Source: JAWLGW01 sp964569055
GTDB lineage: Bacteria; Planctomycetota; J058
DNA length: 27,086 nucleotides
Direction: 5' to 3'
Assembly (NCBI GenBank): GCA_964569055.1
Contig: CAZMSZ010000055.1
Span: forward strand, 1 to 27,086
Within the stretch, counting starts at the first letter, position 1. Every line of letters begins with the position of its first letter. Of this stretch, positions 14,343 to 23,300 are shown one piece after another. Both the position numbers and the translations under genes were made by a program. The notes under the pieces were generated by a model that was given only the letters and a program-made list of their open reading frames with translations, was not told where the DNA came from and searched no databases.

Positions 14343-15102
14343 GCACTTCCAGGAGGACCTGCCCGACCTCCTCTACGGCGAGCTCCCCGAGGAGCGGCGG
14401 ACGTGGGCCGAGGAGCACGCCCGCGGCTGCGCCGACTGCCAGGGCCTGTGGCAGGAGCTCCGCGCCGTGCGCGGCGCGCTCCCGCCGCTCGCCGCGCCGA
14501 CCCACCTCCAGGACCGCCTCAAGCTGGCCGCGCGCGACGAGCTGCTCACGCGCGCGCCGGGCGCCAGGACGCCTGGGCGCGGCGGGGCGCTCCAGCTCGT
14601 CGCGGCCACGATCCTCGCCGCCTGCGTGACGCTGGCCGGCTTCGCCCTGGGCGTCGCCTACGAGCGGCGCCGCGCGCCCGCGCCGGCGCCCCGGCTGGAG
14701 CAGCGGGCCAGTGACCCGCCCGCGCCCGGCGAGCCGCCCTGGATCGAGGTCAACGCGCCCAGCCCGCCGGGCCTGCGCCTCTCGCCCACCCCGCAGCCGC
14801 CCGAGGCCTGGCAACGCGTGCTGCACGACGCGGCCTGCGAGCGGCTCCGCACGGGTGACCTGCGGGCGGCCCGCGAGTTCTTCCTGCGCGCCGCCCAGAT
14901 GGCCCCGACCAGCCCCGTGGCCGCCGCGGCCGAGCTCGGGGCCGCCGAGGCGGCGCTCCGCCTGGGCGAGGCCGAGCAGGCTCGGCGCGAGCTCGACCTC
15001 CTCCAGCAGCGGATCCGCGCCGGGGTGCGGGTCGGCGACGCCGCGCTCCTGCAACGTGCCGCCGAGCTGGCCCAGGAGGCCGCCGAGGCTCAGGAGCGAT
15101 AG
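14332..15102 (+). CDS. Zinc-finger anti-sigma factor with one membrane helix and a repeat-containing C-terminus
   Basis: 256 residues from a GTG at 14332, inside the sigma-factor stop (11-nt overlap). The N-terminus MECEHFQEDLPDLLYGELPEE followed by HARGCADC (H29, C33, C36, with C3 or H5) is the zinc anti-sigma (ZAS/zf-HC2) motif that holds ECF sigmas inactive in the cytoplasm. One membrane helix lies at ~86-110 (ALQLVAATILAACVTLAGFA). Outside it, a Pro-rich linker leads to helical, TPR-like pairs (residues ~155-250: LRAAREFFLRAAQMAPTSPVAAAAELGAAEAALRLGEAEQA). The outer domain probably senses the signal, perhaps by protein contact rather than small-molecule binding. Confidence 0.9.
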   Translation: MECEHFQEDLPDLLYGELPEERRTWAEEHARGCADCQGLWQELRAVRGALPPLAAPTHLQDRLKLAARDELLTRAPGARTPGRGGALQLVAATILAACVTLAGFALGVAYERRRAPAPAPRLEQRASDPPAPGEPPWIEVNAPSPPGLRLSPTPQPPEAWQRVLHDAACERLRTGDLRAAREFFLRAAQMAPTSPVAAAAELGAAEAALRLGEAEQARRELDLLQQRIRAGVRVGDAALLQRAAELAQEAAEAQER

Positions 15103-15201
15103 CCACTCGTCGAGCCGAACGCGCTCTCGGAGCAGTTGTAAGCGGCTCGGCCTGGATCACTCACGAGGGACCGCCCTCGACTCGGCATGACGAGCAATCT
15201 C

Positions 15202-15340
15202 AGCGCAGAGACCGCAGAGAACGCCGAGGTGCGCTGAATGAAGTCGGCCAGCGCAGGGCGAAGCGCTGCAATCCGCCGATTCCAATTGCCTCGTGCTCGT
15301 CTCCGATCTCCGCGATCGTTGCGCTCTCTGCGCTCGATCC
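15202..15340. repeat. Dispersed palindromic GCGCAGAG-type repeat, copy B
   Basis: It shares with copy A the blocks AGCGCAGAGA (15202-15211), CCGCAGAGAA (15212-15221, here directly adjoining; copy A has 9 extra bases between) and the 15-mer CTCTGCGCTCGATCC (15326-15340). Here the arms are about 100 bp apart, with a hairpin CAGCGC-8-GCGCTG (15249-15268) between. It occupies the 366-bp gene-free stretch 15103-15468 between the convergent ends of the anti-sigma gene and the LTXXQ-protein gene, where I find no convincing gene. The arms could act as a two-way transcription end. Confidence 0.7.
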
Positions 15341-15468
15341 TGAGCCTCCGACGCCGCAGGACGCCCACGCCTGGTGAAAACGTCCGGGCTGGCGGGGTCG
15401 TTCGAGCCAGGAAGAAGCTGGTTCGCGCTCGCCGAGAAGCCCACGCAACGTCGCGACGGCTTCAGTCG

Positions 15469-16224
15469 CTACTTGGTCTCGTCGCGCAGGACCTGCTCGC
15501 GCGGCTTGAGCTGGAGGTACGCCTCGTACTGATCGGTGGTGAGCGTCTCTCTGAGCTGCTGGCGCGCCGACTCCACGTTGGTGCGCACGGCCTCGTCGAA
15601 CGCCTCCCTGCCCATCTGCTTGGCGGCGTAGCGGTCCACCAGGGCGAGGCGCTGCTTCAGCTCGGCGTCGAGGATCCCGCGCAGCCGCTCCTGCTGCTGC
15701 TCGGTCAGCCCGAGCTTCTGCTTCAGGACGAGCATCTTGATGCTCACCTCGCGCCGGAGGCGGTCCTCCCAGCTCTTGCGCCGGCGCTCGTCGCGGCGGG
15801 TCGCCTCGGCGGGGTCCTTCACCACCAGCGGAATCACCCGCCCGTTCCCCGGGCCGTCCGGCCCGCGGCGCGCCGCCTCGTCGAGGATCTCGCTCGGCGG
15901 CGGGGGCGGCGGGGGCGGCGGCGCTTCGTAGCCACCGACGGGCTCGCTCGGCCCGACGCCCGCCGGGCCTCCCGACGAGGACGGGTCGGAGCCGTTCGCC
16001 TCGCGCGGCCTCCCGCCGGGGGCGGTCTCGGGCCCGGCCGTGCGCGGGCGCTCGGACGCCGACTCGAGGGCCTGCGCGGTCGGCGGCGCCTTGGCCAGCG
16101 CGCCGCCCTCGCCGCCGCTCGAGGCCGGCGGAGCGCCGTTCCCGCCCAGGAGCAGCGCGGCCAGCGCGAAGCCGGCCACGCCCGCCACCCCGCCCACCGC
16201 CAGGATCCCGTGGCTCGTCTTCAT
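15469..16224 (-). CDS. Membrane-anchored LTXXQ (Spy-like) envelope protein
   Basis: 251 residues from the ATG at 16224 (GAGG upstream). A hydrophobic anchor or uncleaved signal spans residues ~7-27. Residues 30-110 are a disordered Gly/Ser/Pro linker ending in nine prolines. Residues ~140-250 are charged helices with two LTxxQ motifs: LTEQQQERLRGIL (173-185) and LTTDQYEAYLQL (228-239). This double motif typifies the Spy/CpxP/zinc-resistance family of periplasmic chaperones and stress sensors. The domain is likely held away from the membrane by the linker. It converges on the sigma/anti-sigma operon; any functional link is unproven. Confidence 0.82.
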   Translation of the reverse strand: MKTSHGILAVGGVAGVAGFALAALLLGGNGAPPASSGGEGGALAKAPPTAQALESASERPRTAGPETAPGGRPREANGSDPSSSGGPAGVGPSEPVGGYEAPPPPPPPPPSEILDEAARRGPDGPGNGRVIPLVVKDPAEATRRDERRRKSWEDRLRREVSIKMLVLKQKLGLTEQQQERLRGILDAELKQRLALVDRYAAKQMGREAFDEAVRTNVESARQQLRETLTTDQYEAYLQLKPREQVLRDETK

Positions 16225-16274
16225 GTGGACCTCAGCTCCGAGGTTAGGCGATCGCGCCCGCGTCGGGAAGTGAA

Positions 16275-16310
16275 GCGAGGGCGCGAGGCCGATCGGCCGC
16301 GCGCCCTCGC
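16275..16310 (-). terminator. Strong hairpin after the deiminase gene
   Basis: A perfect 11-bp stem: 16275-16285 pairs with 16300-16310 (GCGAGGGCGCG / CGCGCCCTCGC). Inside is a second 4-bp stem GGCC/GGCC with loop GATC, separated by one A-G mismatch. It begins 27 bp past the deiminase stop. There is no T-run on either side, so it may slow polymerase or guard the 3' end rather than act as a classic intrinsic terminator. Confidence 0.5.
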
Positions 16311-16336
16311 CCGAGGTCCGCGTTCGCGCGAGCGCG

Positions 16337-17854
16337 TTACTGCGCGGCCGGGACCTGCATGGACATGCAGTGCGTCGCGCCGCCGTACTGAATGATCAGG
16401 CGCGAGTCGATCCCGATCGCCCGGTAGCCGCACTGCTCGTAGGCCTGCAGCGCCGCGCGGTTCTTGGTCGCGTTGGTGTACTGCGGGACCAGGGCCAGCC
16501 CGTTGGCCAGGAGCGAGTTGGTGTAGGTCCCGTACTCGTCATAGGTGTGGTCCGCGTCCACGCGGATCACCTGGTAGCCGAGCGACTGGAACGCGCGGGC
16601 GGCGTCGTCGCAGACGCGCGCCTGGCGGTGGCCCGCCGGGTAGCGCGAGACGAGGGCGTGGGTGTCGTTCATGACCCGGGCGAACATGTCGATGTGCGTG
16701 GTGCCCTCGTTCACGAGCGGCTCCACGAAGAGCACCCGGTCGCAGCCGAGCTCGGCGAAGCGGCGCTCGATCGTGGCGTCGCTGAGGGTGTCGTTGAACC
16801 ACTTCACGCCGAGCGAGCTCATGGCCGTGCCGCGCCCGTCGGTCGCGAAGTTCCCGCCCTCGTAGCTCAGCGCCACGTGGACCCGCGACCAGCCGCGGTA
16901 GGCGGAGTAGGCCTCGGGGAAGGCGTCGTCGTCGAAGCGCCCGTAGTAGTAGTCGAGGTCGGCCACGACCCGCTCGCCGTTGGGGCGGCGCAGCACGATC
17001 GGCCCGTAGTCGCGCATCCAGATCGAGTCGAGGTCGACGACCAGGAACTCCACGTCGGTGAGCGGGACGTTGCGCGCCTGCATCTCGTAGCGGAGCTGGC
17101 TGGCGACGTAGTTCGAGGTGACCGCCACCTGCGACGCGACGCCGCTGCCGTTCAGGCCGCGGAAGGCGTCTGCGTAGGTGTCGAGCACCAGGTAGGTGTC
17201 GTTGGCGCCCCACAGCACCGTCTCCATGCGGACGTGCTCGGCGGGAGCGACGGCGCGGTTGGAGGTGGTGGGCGTCGTCGGGTTGGTCGGCGCGGTGGCG
17301 CCGGGGAGGTGCTGCCCGCCGACGAACGCCTGGGCCAGCTCGTAGGTGCGCGGGCCGGCGATCGACTGCTCGGTCCAGCGGACCAGGCCCACGCCCTTGG
17401 CGAACCACATGCCGGTCACGCCCGCGTCGGCGCACGAGGTCTGGAACTGGACCTCGGTCACGTCGTTGAAGGCGCCGGCCGGCGTCTGCAGCGTGCCGCG
17501 TCGGGCGATCGTCGCCGTGCCGCGGTTGCAGGGCGGCATGTCGACGTTGCGGGTGGAGCCGACCGGGCCGCCGAGGTTGCCGACCAGGGTGTAGCCCTGG
17601 CCGTTCCACAGCCACATCCAGTCGTGGTGCGCCTCGGTGTAGATGAACGTGTCGCCGAGCCCGGCGAAGTTGGACCACATGCGCCACCCGCCGAGGTCGT
17701 AGACCATGCGGCTCTCGACCTCCTGCCCGCTGGTGGCCTCGCGGTAGCGATACCAGTCGTTGGCGTCTTCGCTCACGTAGTCGTTGGCGAGCGCGGGGCT
17801 GGCGATCCCGAGCGCCAGGATCGTGACCAGGGCGGAGAACCGGTGCGACCTCAC
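16337..17854 (-). CDS. Secreted agmatine/peptidyl-arginine deiminase-family enzyme with extra N-terminal domain
   Basis: 505 residues from a GTG at 17854, with AGAGGT upstream at good spacing. A signal peptide ends at about residue 23 (TILALGIASPALA|ND). Residues ~25-175 are an extra, probably beta-rich domain (aromatic-rich; ends GVGLVRWTEQSIAGPRTYEL), then a Thr/Pro linker (187-200). Residues ~205-505 match the PAD_porph/agmatine deiminase fold, with its catalytic set present: MRDYGP (D282), EGGN (332-335), THIDM (H387, D389) and GGATHCMSM with C496. These enzymes hydrolyse a guanidino group to release ammonia and leave a urea-type product. Free agmatine or protein arginine are both possible; export and the added domain make an extracellular substrate likely. 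It is divergent from the kinase operon across 416 bp. Confidence 0.9.
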   Translation of the reverse strand: MRSHRFSALVTILALGIASPALANDYVSEDANDWYRYREATSGQEVESRMVYDLGGWRMWSNFAGLGDTFIYTEAHHDWMWLWNGQGYTLVGNLGGPVGSTRNVDMPPCNRGTATIARRGTLQTPAGAFNDVTEVQFQTSCADAGVTGMWFAKGVGLVRWTEQSIAGPRTYELAQAFVGGQHLPGATAPTNPTTPTTSNRAVAPAEHVRMETVLWGANDTYLVLDTYADAFRGLNGSGVASQVAVTSNYVASQLRYEMQARNVPLTDVEFLVVDLDSIWMRDYGPIVLRRPNGERVVADLDYYYGRFDDDAFPEAYSAYRGWSRVHVALSYEGGNFATDGRGTAMSSLGVKWFNDTLSDATIERRFAELGCDRVLFVEPLVNEGTTHIDMFARVMNDTHALVSRYPAGHRQARVCDDAARAFQSLGYQVIRVDADHTYDEYGTYTNSLLANGLALVPQYTNATKNRAALQAYEQCGYRAIGIDSRLIIQYGGATHCMSMQVPAAQ

Positions 17855-18025
17855 GAATACCTCTACTGGACGGTTGTCCCGAGTGGAGCCGAAGGGGTCC
17901 TGCCGCGTGGAGGCTGCAGAGCCGTCGCGGCGAGCAGGGCCGGCGAGTTGAACGCAGACGAAATGTGTGTGGAGCGGGTCGGACGTCCGACCGCGAGGTC
18001 ACTCCCTGTTGCCCGGCGCTCAGCA

Positions 18026-18239
18026 AACCGGCGCCCCACGCCGGTTCATGAAAAGAGAAGGGCTTGAGGCGAGCGAGCCGATCAGGTTTCCAAACCTGGG
18101 AAAAGCCCCTGTTGCCGGCGGCTACAGGTCCCTACGCCCCATACAGTTCCGTGACCGAGAGGGGTGTCGCCGACCGGCGCCGACGCGGTGGCTGAAGGTG
18201 ACGGGTACGGAGCACGAGCACGGGGGGCCGAAGCCCCCC
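18026..18239. ncRNA. Candidate structured RNA or leader region (strand uncertain)
   Basis: A gene-free 416-bp gap (17855-18270) carries a row of inverted repeats: AACCGGCG-5-CGCCGGTT (18026-18046); GGGCTT/AAGCCC (18060-18065 with 18103-18108) enclosing perfect CAGGTTT-CC-AAACCTG (18083-18098); CCTGT/ACAGG (18108-18128) with inner GCC/GGC; ACGCCCC/GGGGTGT (18134-18140 with 18161-18167); and GGGGGGC-CGAA-GCCCCCC (18222-18239), which on the - strand is a C(UUCG)G tetraloop hairpin. It could be a 5' leader of the downstream operon, a separate small RNA, or simply high-GC palindromes. It matches no RNA family I can recognise (not SRP RNA, RNase P or tmRNA by eye). A possible -10 (TAATCT, 18256-18261) sits so close to the ATG at 18271 that the operon could also be leaderless. 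Confidence 0.3.
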
Positions 18240-18270
18240 AGAAACCAACCTGTAGTAATCTAGGCGCCCC

Positions 18271-20337
18271 ATGGCCGACCTCGACGCCCTGCTCGTCCGC
18301 GCGGTCCCTCGCCTCGGCAAGGGCGATCGCAAGGCCGCCAAGCTGCGGACCAAGCTCACCGCACGAGTAGGCGCGCTGTGGAACGGCGGACCGCGCCGGC
18401 TGAAGCGGGTCGGGCTCGAGATCGGCGACCACGCGCCGATCGCGGCCGAGGGCGACGCCTTGCTCGCGGCGGTGCGGGAGCAGGCCGGCGACCGGGCGCT
18501 GCTGAAGCTCGTCCGCGCCGCCTGGAAGGACCTCTCGCGCCAGCTCGCCGAGCGCAAGCAGCGCGAGGAGCAGGCAGCGGAGGCGGCGCCGCCTCCCAGG
18601 CGGCCGCGCCGCGAGCCCGCGGCCGAGCCCGCGCCCGCGCTGACGATCTCCTCGCACGACGAGGTGGAAGAGGGCGAGCCGACGCTGGCCGTGCCCGACG
18701 ACTCGGGGATCGCGCTCGCGGTGCCCGACGACGAGGACGAGGCGCCTGCCCTCGCGCTGCCCGACGAGCTCGAGATCACGATCGCGCGCACGGAGGAGGC
18801 CCCGCTCGGGATCCGCTTCGGCGGCGACGAGGCGCCGAGCGCGCCGGCCGAGGAGGACGACGCCGACCCGGCCCGCGCGGCCGACCGCGCCCTCGCGCGC
18901 TGGCGGCGGACGGGGGAGCCCGAGGAGCTGACGCTCGCCCGCCGGCTCTACAAGGAGGCGGTCAAGGCGAGCAAGGGCGCCGGCAGCCCGGTCGCCGCCG
19001 GCGCGGCGCGCGGCGGCCTCGCGCTCGCGACGTTCCTCGCCGGCAAGGTGGACGAGGCGCGCGCCCACGGCGAGAAGGCGCTGGCCCTGTTCCCCGCCGA
19101 GCCCAGCGCGCTCGAGGTGCTGTGCCGGGCCGACTGGCCGCAGGAGGCCGCCCGCGAGCGGACGCAGGCGCTCCTGCGCCGCGCCGAGGCGGCGTTCGCG
19201 CGCGGCGACCAGGAGGCGCTCGACGGCGCGCAGCAATCCCTCGAGAAGGCGCTCCCGCGCGAGCCGTTCGCCCCGCTGATCGCGCTGGCCCGCGCGGCCG
19301 AGCGGCGCGGCCCCGAGCGGACCGACCTCGCCCCCGCGATCGCGGCGGCCTGGAAGCGCTACCCTGCCTCCGAGGCGTTCGCCGACCTGCCGCTCGGCCC
19401 CTCGCTCGAGGCGGCGATCGCGCGGGGCTGCCTGGAGTGGCTGCGCGCGCGGGTGGACGCCGACGAGGGCGGGGCCGTGCTCGCGCAGACCGTCAAGGAG
19501 GTCGAGGCGCGCGGCAACACGGTCGCGGGCGCGTTCCAGCTCGCGCTCGGGCTCTCGCGCGTCGCGCTCGCCGCGCGCCCCGAGGTCCCCGCCGCCGAGC
19601 GCCAGCAGCTCCTGACCTGGATCGGGCACGGCCTGTTCGCCGCCCAGCACTACGACGCGGCCGCCGACGTCTACGGGCGCGCCCGCGCGGTCGACCGCAA
19701 CAGCGGGCTGCTGCCGGAGATCAACAAGAGCGAGACCCAGTGCGGGGTCATGAAGCGGGCGTTCGATCGGCCGGGGGTCAAGGCCCGCGGCGGCGCGTTC
19801 GACGACGTCGGCTTCGCGCGCTACCGCAAGGCGCTCGGGGCCCGCCTCGAGCGCGCGCTGCGCGACGCCGAGGCGCTGCGGGCCGAGCTCGGCGCCGCCC
19901 AGGGCCCCCTGCTCGAGGCGCTCCTCGCCGACCCCAAGCGCCGTCAGCGGATCCAGGCGGCTGCCCGCCGCGCCGGCCAGGACGATCCCTTCGCGCCGCT
20001 CGACGCGCTCGACGCCGAGCAGCAGGCGCTCGGCGAGCAGGCGGTCCGCCCCGCCGCGTCGGGCGGCGGCCTGTTCGGTCGCATGAAGGCCGGCATGAGC
20101 AAGGCGATCGACAAGGCCAAGAGCGCCGCGCTCGGGGCGGTCGTCGCCAGCAAGCGCAAGCAGGCGCTCGACGCCCTCGGCCACCGGCTGCGCGAGCAGC
20201 CGGACGGCGGCTGGGGCGACGCCGAGCTCGACGCCTTCGCCGAGCGAGCGGAGCGGCTCGCGCCGCGGCTCGAGCTGCTGGAGGAGCAGGCCGCCGCGCT
20301 CCGTGAGGCGGTGGCCCGCACGGGGCAATCCGCCTGA
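18271..20337 (+). CDS. Large Ala/Arg-rich helical-repeat protein, first gene of the kinase operon
   Basis: 688 residues from the ATG at 18271 (no good Shine-Dalgarno). Residues 1-105 are a basic helical region (LVRAVPRLGKGDRKAAKLRTKL, WKDLSRQLAERKQREE). Residues ~107-205 are an acidic Pro/Ala linker with a repeated LAVPDD-type motif (TLAVPDDSG, ALAVPDDED, ALALPDELE). Residues ~205-500 are TPR-like helix pairs (LARRLYKEAVKASKGAG, ARAHGEKALALFPAEP, HYDAAADVYGRARAVD). The rest is helical and coiled-coil, including a basic GLFGRMKAGMSKAIDKAKS. No signal peptide or membrane helix: cytoplasmic. Its stop overlaps the next start (CTGA). I do not recognise the family; position and architecture suggest a scaffold or adaptor for the membrane kinases encoded downstream. 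Confidence 0.82.
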   Translation: MADLDALLVRAVPRLGKGDRKAAKLRTKLTARVGALWNGGPRRLKRVGLEIGDHAPIAAEGDALLAAVREQAGDRALLKLVRAAWKDLSRQLAERKQREEQAAEAAPPPRRPRREPAAEPAPALTISSHDEVEEGEPTLAVPDDSGIALAVPDDEDEAPALALPDELEITIARTEEAPLGIRFGGDEAPSAPAEEDDADPARAADRALARWRRTGEPEELTLARRLYKEAVKASKGAGSPVAAGAARGGLALATFLAGKVDEARAHGEKALALFPAEPSALEVLCRADWPQEAARERTQALLRRAEAAFARGDQEALDGAQQSLEKALPREPFAPLIALARAAERRGPERTDLAPAIAAAWKRYPASEAFADLPLGPSLEAAIARGCLEWLRARVDADEGGAVLAQTVKEVEARGNTVAGAFQLALGLSRVALAARPEVPAAERQQLLTWIGHGLFAAQHYDAAADVYGRARAVDRNSGLLPEINKSETQCGVMKRAFDRPGVKARGGAFDDVGFARYRKALGARLERALRDAEALRAELGAAQGPLLEALLADPKRRQRIQAAARRAGQDDPFAPLDALDAEQQALGEQAVRPAASGGGLFGRMKAGMSKAIDKAKSAALGAVVASKRKQALDALGHRLREQPDGGWGDAELDAFAERAERLAPRLELLEEQAAALREAVARTGQSA

Positions 20338-23300
20338 CACCCCTCGAGCGGCGAGTCGCGAGCGAGCTCGTCGCGCGAGGGGTCGTCCGCGCCGACGTGG
20401 TCGCGCGGCTGTGGCAAGAGGGCGCCGCGCGGGGTCTGGCCTACGGCGGGTCGGCGCTGCTCGGGGCGGCCCTCGCGCGCGGCCTCTTGCCTCGCGTCGC
20501 GGCCGACGCGCTGCTCGCCGGGCTCGGCGTCGGCGCGGCCGAGGGCGCCAGCGGGCTGATCGCTCCGGTCGCCCGCCCCGCCGCGCCCGGAGCGCCGTTC
20601 GACCCGCGCGGCCGCTCGGGCGAGTCGCTCGCGCCGTGGGCGAGCGGCAGCCTCTCGGGAGCGCCCAGCCCGAGCCCTGGCGAGCAGACCCGCGCCGGGC
20701 CGGCGCCGAGCGTCGCCCCGTCGGGGGCCTCCTCGTTCGGGCCGGCGCGCCCCCCCGTCGCGGGCGCGCCCGACGACCGCACGCTCGTCGCGCCCGTCTC
20801 GCTGCCCCCCGCGGGCGCCGCGGTCGACCTCGAGCTGCTCGGCCTCGGCGGCGAGCGCTACGAGCCCCGCGGCGAGCCGGGCCCGTCCGACGCGGCGGTG
20901 CGCGCGCTCGACCGGCGGATCCAGCGCGAGGTCGAGCTGCGCCTGCTGGGCTCCGACGCGAGCAGCTCGTGGCGTCACGCCCGGCTGCTCGCGCAGCTCG
21001 ATCACCCGGCGATCCCCAAGGTGCACGACGTCGGCACCCTGGGCGGGCGCGCGTTCTACAGCCTCGACCCGGTCGAGGGCGAGCTGCTCGAGGAGCTGGC
21101 CCAGCGCGACGAGCCCGCGCCGCTGCCGGCGCGCGTGCGCGCGGTGCTCGCCGCCGCGGCCGCGGTGACGCACGCCAGCGAGCGCGGGGTGGTGCACGGC
21201 CAGCTCGGCCCCGACTGCGTGTGGGTCGGCTCGTTCGGCCGGGTGTGGGTCACCGGCTGGGAGGGAGCGCGCCTGAGCGGGGCGGCCGCGCCCGAGCTGC
21301 GCCAGGCCGCGGGCGGCGAGCCCCCGCCGATCCGGCGCGAGCTCCCGCACCTCGCGCCCGAGGTCCGCGCGGGCGGCGAGCCGACCCGGCGCAGCGACGT
21401 GTACGGGCTCGGGGCGCTGCTGCTGGTGGCGCTCGGCGGGCGCGCGCCCCGCGCGGGCCGCGCGCCGGCCCCGCCGCGCGACGCGCCGCGCGCGCTGGCC
21501 GCGATCGCGCGCAGAGCGACGGCGAGCGACCCCCAGGCGCGCTACGAGGCGCCCGGGGCGGTGCTCGAGGACCTGCGCCGCTACCTCGACGGGCGAGCCG
21601 TGAGCGCCGAGCGCGACACGCTCCTCCGCTCGCTCGCGCGCCTGGCGCGCCGCTACCCGGTGGCGGCCGCGATCGCCGCCGCGCTGGCCGCGCTCTCGCT
21701 GACGGGCGCCGGGGTGACCTACGGCCTGGTCGCGGCCCGCGCCGCGCGAGCGCGCGAGCAGCAGGGCGAGGCCGAGCGCCAGCGGGCGCAGGCGAGCGAG
21801 GCGCGCGCCGCGGCCGAGCAGACGCGCCAGGCGGCGGCCGCGCGGGTGGCCCTCGCCGAGCGCCTGCGGGGCTTCGACGCGGCGCTCGCCGAGGCGCTCG
21901 GCGGCGGCCCCGCGGCCGAGGCGCGCTTCGCGGCGGCGGAGCGGCTGGCGCGCGCCGCGATCGAGGAGACGGGCGACGAGCGCGTGCGCGAGGCCGTGCT
22001 CTCGCGCCTCCACCGCGGCCGCGGCGAGTACTACCTCACGCGCGCGCGCCCGCCCCGGGCCGACCTCGCGCTGGCCGACTTCGCGGCCGCGGCCGCGCTC
22101 GCCCCCGAGGACCCCGAGGCGCAGCTCGAGGTGTTCCTCGCCGCGCGCCGCCTCCCCGGGCGAGAGGCCGAGCGGGCCGAGGAGGCCGCGCTCGAGGCGC
22201 TGGCGCACCTCTCCGGCCCGGCCGCCCGGCTGGGGCAGCTCGAGCGCGAGGTGCGCGCGGCCGAGCGCGAGGCGTGGCGCCTGGCGCAGCAGCGCCCCCC
22301 GGCCATGCTCCCCTGGGCGGGCCCCAAGGAGGACCCGCTGTTCCGCGAGCTCGACCGGCTCGCCGAGCGGCGCTGGGACCTCGCCTTCGCCCACGAGCTG
22401 TTGGGCCGCTACCGCAACGCCCTCTCGGTCCCGGGCGTCCACCGCAACAACGAGGTCCTGCTCGAAGGCACGCCGACCAAACCGCGCTGGGAGCGGCTCG
22501 CCGCCTTCCCCAACTTCACCCGCGCGCTGCTCCTCGACCCGGTCGACCCCTGGGCGCCGGGCGGGTTCCTCGAGGCGCTCAACGGCCAGTGGGGCGGCCA
22601 CCCGATCCTGCGCTGGAAGGGCGGCTGGCTGACCGCGCAGCTGGCGCGCCGCGCCCGCCTCGCCGCTCGCCCCGACGCCGCGATCGACCTGGCGCTGACC
22701 CTGCAGTACCACCTGGGCCGCGCCGCTTGCACGCGCCCGCTCCTGGAGCGCGCCCTGGCCGAGCTGCCCGTCACCCCCCGCAGCGGCCCCGATCCGCGCC
22801 AGCTCGGCGGGCTGTTGCTGGCGCGGGCGCGCCTGGCGAGCGGCGAGCGCGCCGGCCCCGAGCTGGCCGAGCTCGCGCTCCCCGCGCCGCTGCGCCCCGG
22901 GCAGCGCATGCTGCTCGGCTGGGACGCGCTGGCCGCGGGCGAGACCGAGCGCGGCCTGCGCGAGCTGCTCGAGGGTCTGGTGGCCTCGTTCGACGAGCCC
23001 AAGCTCGAGCCGCTCGCCGGCCGGCTGTACGCGCTCACGCTGCCCAAATACTGCGCCCCGCACGACCTGCTCCGCGCCCTCACCGATCGGCGCGTGCGGG
23101 CGGAGGAGCTGGTGCCGCTGATCTCGCGCCAGCTCCCGCCGCCGCAGCCGGGCGAAGGGCAGGACTTCCTCCGCATGTCGCTGGTGCTGGCGCGGGCGGT
23201 CGCGCTGGCACGCCTGGGCGGCGACCCGCGCCCCGACCTCGCCCGCCACGAGCAAGCGGGCGTGAACTACACGAGCTACGCCATGGGGCTGCGGCTGCTC

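Noticed and set aside
18026..18239. Assignment of the hairpin-rich gap to a named RNA (6S, SRP RNA, RNase P, tmRNA or a known riboswitch)
   Set aside because: I could not match the conserved core motifs of any of these by eye, so it is left as an unnamed candidate.
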